The notes: generated from the sequence alone by a model not told the origin. DNA of 64,000 nt from Pseudomonas vanderleydeniana (GCF_014268755.2 NZ_CP077093.1:4514001-4578000); one strand, 5' to 3'; shown: positions 9,950 to 18,292, counted from the stretch's first letter. Made by a program: numbers and translations.

Positions 9950-10150
9950 TCAGCTGAACGTGTTCAAGGGGCCGGCATCGGCCTCGTCGGGCTCCGGCAC
10001 GAACTCGATGCCCAGCAGATCGACGCCGGGCCAGTCGTTCACGTGACTGACCAGCTCGAGCAAAAAGCCGTCTCGACTCGTCTGTTCCAGGCTGATGGTG
10101 AGTAGGACCCTGCAGGTCCCTTCGGCGGTGTTGTCAGAACTCAAATCCAT
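9950..10150 (-). CDS. Small acidic hypothetical protein of the integrative element
   Basis: Sixty-six residues from ATG 10150, beginning MDLSSDNTAEG and ending GPLNTFS. A GGAG lies about nine bases upstream. The longer open frame to 10306 lacks a better start. The central VLLTISLEQTSRDGFLLELVSH suggests a small alpha/beta fold. Just upstream of the DUF2857 gene on the same strand (56 bases), so the two may be co-transcribed. No family recognised. Confidence 0.5.
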   Translation of the reverse strand: MDLSSDNTAEGTCRVLLTISLEQTSRDGFLLELVSHVNDWPGVDLLGIEFVPEPDEADAGPLNTFS

Positions 10151-10464
10151 GTGTGGGTACTCCGTGTGAAGGCGCTCGTATCGCGAAGCGATGAGCGTGA
10201 TAACTGAGCCAGCGGAGCGAACTTTCTGAGGGCGAACGACGAAACCAGGGCCGTGTCGCAGCGCCTCATCCGATCCCCTGCTGCTCGTTGTTGTGCTGCA
10301 CCTCAATATTTAGTTGTTGGGCTCAAATGCATCTGTAGGGCAAGGCGTCACGTTATTGAGGAAAAGCGGGCAGCTGCTGTGGGGTGCTCGTGGCTGGGTA
10401 GTCAGGGCGCGATGCCCCGCGGTCTGTAGGGAGCCGGTATCCGATTCAGGGTCGGTAAAAGCTT

Positions 10465-10725
10465 GTTGCAGAGCAGGCTTTGACGACCGCCCGTGGGCTC
10501 GTCATTGTGACGGGGCGTCTGGCTGACCTTGTCAGCGACATGCACAGTAGCTTGGGATCGGAGGGGCTACGACGCGCCATTGCGTGTGATCCAACCACCC
10601 GGTCGCCAAGCTTCCCACGATGCGACCACTCGACTGCCATTGCGGTCGATGGAAGCACGTTGTTCTTGATGTTTCCCCCATACGGGCCTCGCCCGTATGG
10701 GCAGGCCCTCCATGAAATCTGGAGG
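10465..10725 (+). promoter_or_regulatory. Structured leader, copy 2, with perfect hairpin and Shine-Dalgarno-masking stem
   Basis: Second copy of the header at 8480. An 11-bp perfect hairpin is formed by CCCATACGGGC (10677-10687), loop CTC, and GCCCGTATGGG (10691-10701). Directly after it CCTCCA (10707-10712) can pair with TGGAGG (10720-10725), burying the ribosome site of the gene at 10730 in a six-bp stem with a seven-base loop. The copies differ in the hairpin bases, but copy 1 keeps a nine-position stem with one mismatch, so the structure rather than the exact sequence appears to be kept. Confidence 0.65.
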
Positions 10726-10729
10726 TCTG

Positions 10730-11167
10730 ATGAAAATGGAAACCGTGTTTTACGGCGCGCTACGCAACAGCGGCATGCCGCATCGAAACGCGTCCGCTAT
10801 CGTGAATGCGCTGGAGAAACAAATGACCACTGTCCTGGCTAGTAAGGCCGATCTCACCGAGGTTCGTAATGAACTGAAGACCGAGATCGCCACCTTCCGC
10901 ACAGAGCTGAAGGCTGAAATCGCGGCAGTTCGTACAGAGCTGAAAGATGAAATCGCAGCGGTTCGCTCTGAGCTCAAAGACGTTCGCTTCGAACTGAAGG
11001 CAGACATCACGAAAGTGGCGACTGCCCTGAAGACCGTGGAGCAAAGCCTGCTCAAAGAGATGGCCAACCTGAACACCACGCTGACCGTGCGCATGGTGGT
11101 CGTCATGACCGCACTGCAAGGGATCGCCGGTAGCTTGTTGTTCGCGGCACTGAAGTTCTTCAACTAA
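10730..11167 (+). CDS. Coiled-coil protein with C-terminal membrane anchor (DUF1640-like)
   Basis: The 145-residue product begins MKMETVFYGALRNSGM; GGAGG ends four bases before the ATG (10 before the second Met). Residues about 35-100 are a string of near-identical heptad units of the type ELKTEIATFRTELKAEIAAV, strongly predicting a long coiled coil. A hydrophobic C-terminal stretch (MVVVMTALQGIAGSLLFAALKFF) should anchor it in the inner membrane. This plan is that of DUF1640/CCDC90-like proteins common in integrative elements. The short repeats could expand or contract by recombination. Molecular role unknown. Confidence 0.65.
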   Translation: MKMETVFYGALRNSGMPHRNASAIVNALEKQMTTVLASKADLTEVRNELKTEIATFRTELKAEIAAVRTELKDEIAAVRSELKDVRFELKADITKVATALKTVEQSLLKEMANLNTTLTVRMVVVMTALQGIAGSLLFAALKFFN

Positions 11168-11189
11168 GACACTCGTTGTCACCACCCAC

Positions 11190-11244
11190 GCGGGGAATCC
11201 TCCCCGCCGGGCGAATTCTCCGCGTTCTATTTTGTGAACAGGAG
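11190..11244 (+). promoter_or_regulatory. Short leader hairpin before the 11252 gene
   Basis: GCGGGGA (11190-11196) and TCCCCGC (11201-11207) form a seven-bp stem with a four-base loop. It lacks a following T-run, so it looks more like a short header than a terminator. AGGAG at 11240-11244 is the ribosome site of the next gene. Confidence 0.4.
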
Positions 11245-11251
11245 AATCACC

Positions 11252-11905
11252 ATGGAAAAATTACTGGACGTGCTGCGGCCGCTTTTTCCGTTTGTTCGTA
11301 ACCCCTACGCGCCCCATTCGTTCCTACGACTGGATGCGTTACTCAAGCAGTTCACCATCGTCTGCACAGGCGAGCTGAAACTGCCCATCAATGGCCCAGG
11401 CGTCGGTTATCGCCAGGTCAAAGCGGAATACATCCTGGGCTACAGTGGTTCGATCGAGGATGCCATCAGGCTCTGCACCTCGAAGTTCTTCGACCTGTAT
11501 GCCTACCCACAGATCCAGCCAGGTGCCCTGTTTGAACCGCACCGGGTCGAGGTCTACTACACCGCGGCCAAGGCCTATCGAGCCAGCACCCAAGCCATGG
11601 GCCTGGGCACTGCGTGTTTACTGCAAGGCGTGGTCGAGGAGTCGGAGATCGTTTGGCGTCGTCCCGCTGAAGTGACCCATGAGCTTTCTGAGGTTGAGCT
11701 CTGGTTGCGGATGTTTCAGCGCAAGATCACGGCTGAGACCTGCACCCACGAGACCGACATCGCTGATGTCGTTTACCGAGAAGCGCAGGAGTTGAAGCGG
11801 TTTTTCGAGCTGCTGAAATGGAGGAACCCCGTGCTCAAGGCACTCGATGAGACCGATGTGCTCTGCATACCGGAGCAGTATCCGCACTACAGCGGCAGCC
11901 AGTAA
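11252..11905 (+). CDS. Hypothetical integrative-element protein
   Basis: The 217-residue protein begins MEKLLDVLRPLFPFVRNPYAP from the ATG seven bases after AGGAG. No membrane segment, signal or known motif is visible. It is rich in aromatic residues (FFDLYAYPQIQP, VEVYYTAAKAY) and has a charged helical C-terminal third (YREAQELKRFFELLKWRNP). It is followed by a good terminator, so it closes a transcription unit. I do not recognise the family. Confidence 0.55.
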   Translation: MEKLLDVLRPLFPFVRNPYAPHSFLRLDALLKQFTIVCTGELKLPINGPGVGYRQVKAEYILGYSGSIEDAIRLCTSKFFDLYAYPQIQPGALFEPHRVEVYYTAAKAYRASTQAMGLGTACLLQGVVEESEIVWRRPAEVTHELSEVELWLRMFQRKITAETCTHETDIADVVYREAQELKRFFELLKWRNPVLKALDETDVLCIPEQYPHYSGSQ

Positions 11906-11930
11906 GGCGACGCCGATTCAAAACCATTGA

Positions 11931-11988
11931 GGTCAGGCTTCGGACCTGACCACCAGCCCTACTTCAGCCCGACTCGTTCGGGCTTTTC
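11931..11988 (+). terminator. Two stacked hairpins with T-run
   Basis: GGTCAGG (11931-11937) pairs with CCTGACC (11945-11951). A second stem AGCCCGA (11966-11972) with TCGGGCT (11978-11984) runs into TTTT. The second is a classical terminator. Confidence 0.7.
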
Positions 11989-12069
11989 TATGTTTTTTCC
12001 AAACCGACCGAGCAGCGCTCAGCGCCGGCGAGCAGGTCTGCAAGCCGATCGGCCCATAAAACCCACACA

Positions 12070-12493
12070 ACGCAAACCCGTTTTCCTGCTGCCCTGTCCT
12101 ATCGCCTACGGCACGCTCGATGGATTTTCTTCGAGTGGAGTGCCGATATGCCCCTGACCATGAGACATCTTCGCCTGATCGCGCTGTCAGCGTCCTTTAG
12201 CGCAGACCTGGTGCAGGCCCAACCGACCGCCCAGGAACGCGCGCACCTGGAGGGTCTGCTGCGCCAGCTCGAGGTCGTGATGAGGCAGGTGCAAACCAGT
12301 GCCGCTCTGCCCACGGATGAGCAAGCGCGCTACACCTTCGACTACTCCCGCCTCTCGGCCGAACTGGAGCTGGTTCGCCAGGGCATCGTCGACCACCTCA
12401 CGCCGTCACGTGTTCAGCCCCGAGACCTACCAGAGCTGACCGGTCACTACACCCAGGAGACCGAGCCCTCGCCATGAGCATGAGCCCAGCGCA
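12070..12493 (+). repeat. Duplicated block, copy 1 (RAQPRD gene plus flanks)
   Basis: This block is about 90% identical by eye to 16331-16744. It starts near CCCGTTTTCCTGCTGCCCT and ends at CCCAGCGCA inside the next gene. The block is bounded on its far side by TTGAGGTCAGGCTT (12496-12509), a sequence also present at 11928-11941, which suggests recombination at short repeats. Confidence 0.7.
12148..12477 (+). CDS. RAQPRD-family integrative conjugative element protein, copy 1
   Basis: The 109-residue protein has an N-terminal hydrophobic, signal-like stretch (HLRLIALSASFSADLVQA), then the helical RAQPRD-family body (ERAHLEGLLRQLEVVMRQV) and the signature region SRVQPRDLPEL, close to the RAQPRD motif that names the family (TIGR01690). 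In intact elements this gene starts the RAQPRD-TIGR03758-TIGR03745 group of the GI-type type IV secretion system. Here its downstream partner is cut off after a few codons, so this copy is an orphan. Confidence 0.75.
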   Translation: MPLTMRHLRLIALSASFSADLVQAQPTAQERAHLEGLLRQLEVVMRQVQTSAALPTDEQARYTFDYSRLSAELELVRQGIVDHLTPSRVQPRDLPELTGHYTQETEPSP

Positions 12494-12521
12494 ATTGAGG
12501 TCAGGCTTTCCACGCGCGTGA
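12474..12521 (+). pseudogene. Truncated TIGR03758-like gene start
   Basis: The ATGAGCATGAGCCCAGCGCA start of the TIGR03758 gene (compare 16726) is present, overlapping the RAQPRD stop, but after seven codons the sequence diverges and a stop follows at 12519-12521. This marks the end of the duplicated block. Confidence 0.65.
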
Positions 12522-12712
12522 AAAACTGTCTGTTAGCCATGGCTTATGGCAAGGGATGGTGGGAAGTGTGCTCCCTTTTTTCTCCAAAGAGCGCACCTCT
12601 GCTCAAGCGATAGCGCCCTGAGCTGTGCTAGCCTCATCCGCTTCAGGAGGTTGATTTTCATCGGTTTTGATCTCCTGACCGACACAGTGCTGCCCTGCTC
12701 ACGGATTGATTC

Positions 12713-13117
12713 ATGTCGCTCAAAGCCACCTTCGCCGCCGTCCTCAAAGCCATGCGCGCCACGCGTGGGATCTCACAGAAAACGCTGGCCGAAGTCAGTA
12801 GTCGCACCTACATCTCGAAGCTGGAACGTGGGCAATGCTGTCCGACGCTGGAAATGGTCACGGCCCTGAGTGAAGCACTGAATGTGAGCCCACTGACGCT
12901 GATTGCCATTACGCTGGGAGCACAGAGCGGTCAGCCCATCGAAAACCTGGTCAGCCGTATTGAGCAGGAAGCCGAAGAGCTGAAACGCTCTGGGGTACTC
13001 AAGCAACTGCAGATCCCGTCCGTTGAAGAGCCTGCTCCAACGCAGCGTCGCTCTCAGCCTCGAACCATAAACTCCACAGGCTCAATCCAGCAAACAGAGC
13101 TCTGCTTTGCCGATTAG
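12713..13117 (+). CDS. XRE-family transcriptional regulator
   Basis: A helix-turn-helix of the Cro/C1 type fills residues about 7-62: FAAVLKAMRATRGISQKTLA, then VSSRTYISKLERGQCCPTLEMVTALSEALNV. The 134-residue protein has a polar, probably disordered C-terminal third (SVEEPAPTQRRSQP). Such stand-alone XRE proteins are common in Pseudomonas integrative elements. Its operator is not evident. It lies just upstream of the IS3/IS110 nest. Confidence 0.8.
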   Translation: MSLKATFAAVLKAMRATRGISQKTLAEVSSRTYISKLERGQCCPTLEMVTALSEALNVSPLTLIAITLGAQSGQPIENLVSRIEQEAEELKRSGVLKQLQIPSVEEPAPTQRRSQPRTINSTGSIQQTELCFAD

Positions 13118-13310
13118 TCGCTGTCGCGATTCAGAATCAAGGTTCGAGTCTGGCTGCGATCAGGTTCACAGCGAGCAGGCGTACTGTGACATCCAGTCAT
13201 AGCCATACAGGCTGGCATGAACGAACACGCGCCGCTCAGAGGCGGATCAAGGATGCTACCAATCACAGCGAGTCGGTCTAGGTTATTCGAAGGAATAGGT
13301 GTAGTGGTCA

Positions 13311-13613
<303 letters not shown>

Positions 13614-13620
13614 CTAAGTG

Positions 13621-14706
13621 TCAAGTGGATACTGCGCTTTGGTTGATGATGCTATTTCGCCTCTGGATAATGCTGTAGACCTCCCGTGCGATGTAGCGCT
13701 TTAGGCAGCGGATAGCTTCCAGCTTCGAATGTCCCTCTGCGAGACGTCGACTGACATAAGCCTGCGTTCGGGCGTCTGTCCGAAGCCGTCCGATAGCGAT
13801 GATATGCAGCGCACTGTTCGCGGCACGATCACCACCTCGATTCAGGCGATGCCGGGTGACCTTCCCTGAAGAGGCCTGGACTGGGCTAACCCCACATAAG
13901 GCCGCGAAGCTGGACTCTGAGCGGAAACGATCGCTGTTGTCGCCTGCCGTCAGTAGCAACTGGGCAGCGGACTCGTAACCAATGGCATTTCGGGAAACCA
14001 ACTCTGGTGCAAGATCGTCAACCAAGGCTGCAATCATCACATCCAAGTCCGCTATTTCGTCATGCAGCTCGAGATAACGCCGCCCCAGCGACTTCAGGGC
14101 AATCCGGTAGGCGGACGCGACTTGACGATAGCTTGATAGATCTGGACGCCATGCTGCCAGCGTTCTAATCAGTTGCATGCGGGTCAACGTGCGTAATGAT
14201 TCACGTAGCTCATCAGGCGCACTAACGATAGTGTTCTGGATCAGTTGCAAGGTAATGCGCCTGGCCTGTATGGCCGTCTTCCGACACACCTTGAGCACGC
14301 GTAACGATTCGACCATACCGTCTCGTTTTTTTGGGGTAACGGTACGAATACCAGCGAAGGCCGCATGTGCGGCATTTCCAGCATCAAGGGTGTCATCTTT
14401 GCCCCGCTTGCGCCTGTCACTTTTATCAGGTGCAGTAACTTCAAGGACGGCGATTCCAGCTTGTTCCAAGTAACGTAATAGGCCTGCGCCGTACGTGCCG
14501 GTGCACTCGATGCCCACTCGCACCACCTCACCAAACGAGCACATCCACGTCAGCATTTGTTTGTAGCCCTGACGAGTAGTCGCAAAGCTCTCGCTGGCCA
14601 GGATACGATCCTGTTCATCTACGACTGCAGCGACGTGCAGATCTTTATGGGTATCTACACCGCCTACGACCTGTCTCGAAACACTGCTGACTTTAACGTT
14701 GCGCAT
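13621..14706 (-). CDS. IS110-family transposase (DEDD recombinase)
   Basis: Start taken at ATG 14706, giving 361 residues beginning MRNVKVSSVSRQVVGGVDTHKDLHVAAVVD. The N-terminal RuvC-like DEDD domain shows GVDTHKD (first Asp), VGIECTGTYG (Glu) and APDKSDRRKRGKDDTLDA (Asp pair). The C-terminal Transposase_20 domain contains AALCGVSPVQASSGKVTRHRLNRGGDRAANSALH with the conserved serine region. Together with its bridge RNA it would catalyse integration without target duplication. Confidence 0.9.
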   Translation of the reverse strand: MRNVKVSSVSRQVVGGVDTHKDLHVAAVVDEQDRILASESFATTRQGYKQMLTWMCSFGEVVRVGIECTGTYGAGLLRYLEQAGIAVLEVTAPDKSDRRKRGKDDTLDAGNAAHAAFAGIRTVTPKKRDGMVESLRVLKVCRKTAIQARRITLQLIQNTIVSAPDELRESLRTLTRMQLIRTLAAWRPDLSSYRQVASAYRIALKSLGRRYLELHDEIADLDVMIAALVDDLAPELVSRNAIGYESAAQLLLTAGDNSDRFRSESSFAALCGVSPVQASSGKVTRHRLNRGGDRAANSALHIIAIGRLRTDARTQAYVSRRLAEGHSKLEAIRCLKRYIAREVYSIIQRRNSIINQSAVST

Positions 14707-14994
14707 GGCTGGTTGCTCCGATTCGCCGAGCACGAACTGAACCGCTCCAACCGGACACCTGGACAAGACAGTAAAGTGACGTGGCGTCAGGCCCTTCTTG
14801 GGTCACATGTATCGGCAAGGCGGTCACCTTGACGTGCAGTGTTCCCGGATGGTCGACAGGTCCAGGGAAAGACACAAGGGTCGATCGGAGTGTGGGTCAG
14901 GCCACGCGGGACACTTCACGACCAGATCATCCATCATCGGTCTATCGCTGTGTGAGTCAGACCATACGAGAACACTGGCCAGTACATTCTTACT
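14707..14994 (-). ncRNA. Candidate IS110 bridge RNA region with two imperfect 35-bp repeats
   Basis: The non-coding segment upstream of the transposase is the place where IS110-group bridge RNAs are encoded (established for IS621 and relatives). It contains an imperfect direct repeat of about 35 bases at 14880-14914 and 14940-14975, period 60. Both copies share GTGNGTCAG then CCA and end in ACAC. RNA boundaries and loops were not folded; this is a placement by analogy. Confidence 0.4.
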
Positions 14995-15557
14995 GTCGCT
15001 GTGAAACAGGACACCCCGTGGTCTGCCGCGCATCTCGTAAGCCCTCTCGAGCGCCTTGACGACCAGTTCGGCATCAGGCTTGGCGGACATCGCCCAGCCC
15101 ACCACCCTGCGGCTGTACAAGTCCAGGACAACGGCCAGGTAACTCCATCGCCCCTGTGCCCAGATATAGGTGATATCACCGCACCAGACCACATTCGGCG
15201 CTGCCTCGGTGAACTGCCGATCAAGGACATTGGGAATGTCGGGGCGCTCAACCGTGGCCTTCTTGTACGCATGAGAACCAGGCTGTTTGCTGATCAAACC
15301 CTGCTCCTTCATCAATCTTCTGACTTTGAAGCGCCCGACCTCGACGCCTTCATCCCGGAGCATGGCAACGAGACTGCGGCTACCCGCTGAGCTACGACTT
15401 TGGCTGAACAGCTCGTTGACGCGGCTGCGCAGGCTCACTCGGCGCACATCGATACGACGACACCGGGCCAGATGGGCGTAGTAACAAGATCGGGGCAGCT
15501 CGAAGACCGAACACAACAATTGAACGGGGTAATGCTTGGCCAACTGCCGAATCGACC

Positions 15558-15866
15558 TCAACGTCTGCGCCCGTGCTCCTCGGCCATCAAGAGCGCAGTG
15601 GCCTCCTTTAAGATTTTCTTCTCAAGCTCCAGCCGGTTGATGCGGGCCTGAAGCTCCTGGATGGTCTGCTGCTCCGGCGTGAGCGCCTTGGCAGTGGGCG
15701 TAACGCCTCCGCGCTCCAGTTGCAACTGGGCAACCCAGCGGCGCAATAAGCTCTCACCCACGTCGAGGGACCTGGCGGCCTCGGGGCAGCTGTAGCCTTG
15801 GTCAAGCACCAGGCTGGCAGCCTCGCGCTTGAAAGTCGGGGTGAAAGTACGTCGTTGTCTGCTCAT
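15558..15866 (-). CDS. IS3 transposase OrfA (HTH protein)
   Basis: The 102-residue OrfA begins MSRQRRTFTPTFKREAASLV (ATG 15866). It has the HTH_Tnp_1 domain (CPEAARSLDVGESLLRRWVAQLQLE) and a C-terminal leucine zipper (QELQARINRLELEKKILKEATALL). The stop overlaps the start region of orfB, consistent with programmed frameshifting to make the fusion transposase. Intact, but its partner is disrupted. Confidence 0.88.
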   Translation of the reverse strand: MSRQRRTFTPTFKREAASLVLDQGYSCPEAARSLDVGESLLRRWVAQLQLERGGVTPTAKALTPEQQTIQELQARINRLELEKKILKEATALLMAEEHGRRR

Positions 15867-15914
15867 CGAACACCTCTGTATGGCGATCATTCTCGCCTAA
15901 AAAGGTGTCCGGGG

Positions 15915-16097
15915 TTAGTAGACCACTACATAGGTATGCACGCGAGAAGGCTCGATATTAACATCTTCACCATTCAGGACTTTACGCGATAGCTCCGACA
16001 TTTCGTTGCTTAGCGCTGCCACGCATTCAATCGAAGCGTCTTCGTCCTCATCGGAAAACCCTTCCATCGAGTACTCAAAAACTTCACTGATATTCAT
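15915..16097 (-). pseudogene. Small acidic protein gene with 3' end altered by IS3
   Basis: ATG 16097 follows GAGGTG and opens an acidic protein MNISEVFEYSMEGFSDEDED... that runs into the IS3 end, ending ...RVHTYVVVY. Without the IS3 and one TAGG repeat the frame reads ...RVHTYSFE then TAA, giving a 59-residue protein. So the insertion swapped only the last three residues for four and the product may still be functional. Family not recognised. Confidence 0.5.
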
Positions 16098-16330
16098 AAT
16101 CACCTCATTTGTCGCTCGACGCTATCCCGACCAACGCCCTGCCTTTATCGAGCCCAAGGCTTCTGCACCAAGATTTAGAATCAAGCAGAAGTATCACTAC
16201 CTCCTTCATGTTCGCCAAGGTAGATGTAGGTAATCCTCACAATCAGAAACACTTGTGGCCCTTTCTAGCTTCCTCCATCCCCCTTGAAGCCAGGTAGCGG
16301 ATTGAGCCAGAAACCCACGCCTCCCGATCC
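16098..16330. other. Non-coding stretch before the second RAQPRD block
   Basis: No convincing gene, repeat or terminator was seen between the small minus-strand gene and the duplicated block beginning near 16331. The promoter of the RAQPRD operon may lie here. Confidence 0.5.
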
Positions 16331-16744
16331 CGTTTTCCTGCTGCCCTCTGCTGCTGCCTACGGCACGCTCGGTGAACATTCTTCGAGTGGAGCGCCGTTA
16401 TGCCCCTGACCATGAGACACCTTCGCCTGATCGCGCTCTCAGCGTCCTTTAGCGCAGACCGGGTGCAGGCCCAACCGACTGACCAGGAACGCGCGCACCT
16501 GGAGGGTCTGCTGCGCCAGCTCGAGGTCGTGATGCAGCAGGTGCAAGCCAGTGCTGCTCTGCCCACGGATGAGCAAGCGCGCTACACCTTCGACTATTCC
16601 CGCCTCTCGGCCGAACTGGAGCTGGTTCGCCAGGGCATCGTCGAGCACCTCACGCCGTCACGTGTACAGCCCAGCGACCTATCAGAGCTGACCGGTGACT
16701 ACACCCAGAAGACCAATCCCTCGCCATGAGCATGAGCCCAGCGC
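16331..16744 (+). repeat. Duplicated block, copy 2
   Basis: Partner of 12070-12493. In this copy the sequence continues naturally into the TIGR03758 gene, so copy 2 has the original context and copy 1 is the derived or chimeric one. Confidence 0.7.
16400..16729 (+). CDS. RAQPRD-family integrative conjugative element protein, copy 2
   Basis: The 109 residues are nearly identical to the copy at 12148, with SRVQPSDLSEL in place of SRVQPRDLPEL, so the signature arginine is lost here. There is an N-terminal signal-like segment and a periplasmic helical body. The gene overlaps the next by four bases (ATGA), showing coupled translation in the RAQPRD-TIGR03758-TIGR03745 order found in GI-type type IV secretion systems. 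Confidence 0.82.
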   Translation: MPLTMRHLRLIALSASFSADRVQAQPTDQERAHLEGLLRQLEVVMQQVQASAALPTDEQARYTFDYSRLSAELELVRQGIVEHLTPSRVQPSDLSELTGDYTQKTNPSP

Positions 16745-16965
16745 AGAAGACCGCCTTTGAAGCCATGGGCGGTTTCACGCCGGCGGACAGCACTCTGCTG
16801 CTGTCCGGTCTGGTGCTGGCGGTGGCCTTGGTCTTTGCTGGCTGGGCGATCTTGAATGGGTACCGAGGTTGGGCTGCCGGCCATCTGTCCCAAGGCAGGT
16901 TCTTCAGCCTGATGCTCAAGGTGGCGCTGATCTACATCCTGCTCACCTTTCTGGTGCTGCGCTGA
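16726..16965 (+). CDS. TIGR03758-family ICE membrane protein
   Basis: The 79-residue protein has two membrane helices (LLLSGLVLAVALVFAGWAIL and LMLKVALIYILLTFLVL) separated by a polar loop (NGYRGWAAGHLSQGRF). Length and topology match the small inner-membrane protein of the GI-type secretion apparatus. Second gene of the three-gene operon, 37 bases before the next. Confidence 0.85.
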   Translation: MSMSPAQKTAFEAMGGFTPADSTLLLSGLVLAVALVFAGWAILNGYRGWAAGHLSQGRFFSLMLKVALIYILLTFLVLR

Positions 16966-17002
16966 CCTTTTCGTTGCACACAACACACTGGAGGCAATCC
17001 TG

Positions 17003-17380
17003 ATGAACACCCTCTCCCACCTCAGTTCCCCGTCGCGACACATCACCCGGCTGGTCTTCACTCTGGGCCTGCTCGCCGGCCAGATGCTTTCACCTTCGCG
17101 CAGCCACGCAGGGTTGCCACAGATGGAGGCCCCCAGCCGAGGTGACAGCAACGGCATCATTCAGACCTTGCAGAACTACGGCTATGACATCGTGGCACTG
17201 GTCGCGCTGGCGATTTCTGCAGCGGCGTTCTGTGGCGTGGCCTACCACGCCTACAGTTGCTACTCCGAGGTGCAAACCGGCAAGAAGACCTGGGGGCAGT
17301 TCGGCCTGACCTGTGGGGTGGGTGCCCTGTTGCTGGTGATCGTCATCTGGCTGTTGACCAAGGGCACTGGTGTGCTGTGA
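17003..17380 (+). CDS. TIGR03745-family ICE membrane protein (pilin/VirB2-like position)
   Basis: The 125-residue product has a signal peptide (RLVFTLGLLAGQMLSPSRSHA), a short periplasmic part with GDSNGIIQTLQNYGYD, then two hydrophobic helices (DIVALVALAISAAAFCGVAYHAY and GVGALLLVIVIWLLTKGTGVL). This matches TIGR03745. In complete elements TIGR03750, TIGR03746 and further transfer genes follow; here they are absent, so the secretion system is truncated. Confidence 0.85.
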   Translation: MNTLSHLSSPSRHITRLVFTLGLLAGQMLSPSRSHAGLPQMEAPSRGDSNGIIQTLQNYGYDIVALVALAISAAAFCGVAYHAYSCYSEVQTGKKTWGQFGLTCGVGALLLVIVIWLLTKGTGVL

Positions 17381-17484
17381 TCTGTTGCAGTACCGTGGCG
17401 AGGCCCAGGAGATACCCTGAAAACCTGTTTCAGCCGAGGCGTATGCTGTCGGAGATGCGCCGAACTCCTTCAGATGACGAGACC

Positions 17485-17739
17485 ATGCCCACTTCCCCCA
17501 TGACACTCTCCATCGGTGACACACTCAGGCTCATCACGGTCGATCTGGCCGCGATCACCTTCACGGACTGGCTGAGCTTCAGGGATGCAGTGCCTGGCGA
17601 CATTGCCCGTGTGCTGCGCATCTGGGAGGAGCCGGAGGGTCGATCAATCCAGTTGATCTGTGAGGCGCAACCGGGCTTTCCAGAATGGGGGGCCACTTTC
17701 AGAGAGACGGGGCTGACCTATGAGGTCGTGCCGCGATAG
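17485..17739 (+). CDS. Hypothetical small protein
   Basis: Most likely start is ATG 17485 (MPTSPMTLSIGDTLRL), giving 84 residues; the open frame extends further upstream but over the 3' end of the preceding gene. It contains TFTDWLSFRDAVPGDIARVLRIWEEPEGRSIQLICEAQPGFPEWGATF, a probable small beta-rich fold. Unrecognised. Close to the next unknown gene, so the two may form a pair. Confidence 0.45.
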   Translation: MPTSPMTLSIGDTLRLITVDLAAITFTDWLSFRDAVPGDIARVLRIWEEPEGRSIQLICEAQPGFPEWGATFRETGLTYEVVPR

Positions 17740-17827
17740 GTCGGTGATGTTGGCATCTTGCAGAAAGCGGGCTTTCATGAAGGGCAGGAATCGGCCAACT
17801 GCCGACATTTATGAAGTAGAGAAAACG

Positions 17828-18292
17828 ATGGTAACTGAGCGCGTCTATAGCTACTTTGGCTACGATGGAGAGGTCGAACTGCCGGAAGAAGGAGTGGCAG
17901 ATTGCGGAGGCGCGCCACACTACTTTTGGCTCCGTGAAGGCGGTTCAACACCTGAACATGGAATTTATGACCTTGCTCCCATCGATGTCATCCTACTGGA
18001 CAAGGTCGTAGAGGCCGAAGCAATTTGGCGCGCATGGGACTTGGACTACCATGCAGGGAAAGTGGAACTGGATAGTCATCCAATGCGCTCCGGTGTCAAC
18101 CTTCATTTCGCGAATCTCATGCACGAAATCTCAGCAGCCTCGTCGCGGCTTCGCGCAGACGCGTTTCGGCGCGGTGCGATTTTCAGGCCTACCCAAGCGT
18201 ATCAAGTCCATGCGAGTCAGTTCCAAGGCAAGCGGTGGCCTGCACCAGGACTTCACTCAGCTACTCTTGAAGTGAGCTGGCTGAACGCCTAG
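17828..18292 (+). CDS. Hypothetical protein
   Basis: From ATG 17828 (MVTERVYSYFGYDGEVELP) the product has 154 residues; an alternative ATG at 17777 adds 17. No good ribosome site marks either. It includes CGGAPHYFWLREGGSTPEHGIYDLAPIDVILLDKVVEAEAIWRAWDLDYHAGK, with acidic and aromatic character. Soluble, no signal. Lies 88 bases after another unknown small gene. The context at an element edge and the acidic make-up would fit an orphan immunity protein, but nothing shows it. Confidence 0.5.
   Translation: MVTERVYSYFGYDGEVELPEEGVADCGGAPHYFWLREGGSTPEHGIYDLAPIDVILLDKVVEAEAIWRAWDLDYHAGKVELDSHPMRSGVNLHFANLMHEISAASSRLRADAFRRGAIFRPTQAYQVHASQFQGKRWPAPGLHSATLEVSWLNA

Noticed and set aside
10750..11185. 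Two minus-strand frames opposite the coiled-coil gene
   Set aside because: They mirror the heptad repeats; the plus-strand gene has the leader, ribosome site and membrane anchor.
13118..13299. Search for a tRNA or attachment site beside the element genes
   Set aside because: No tRNA-like cloverleaf or matching direct repeat was found; the stretch simply continues into 15931 when the IS3 is removed.
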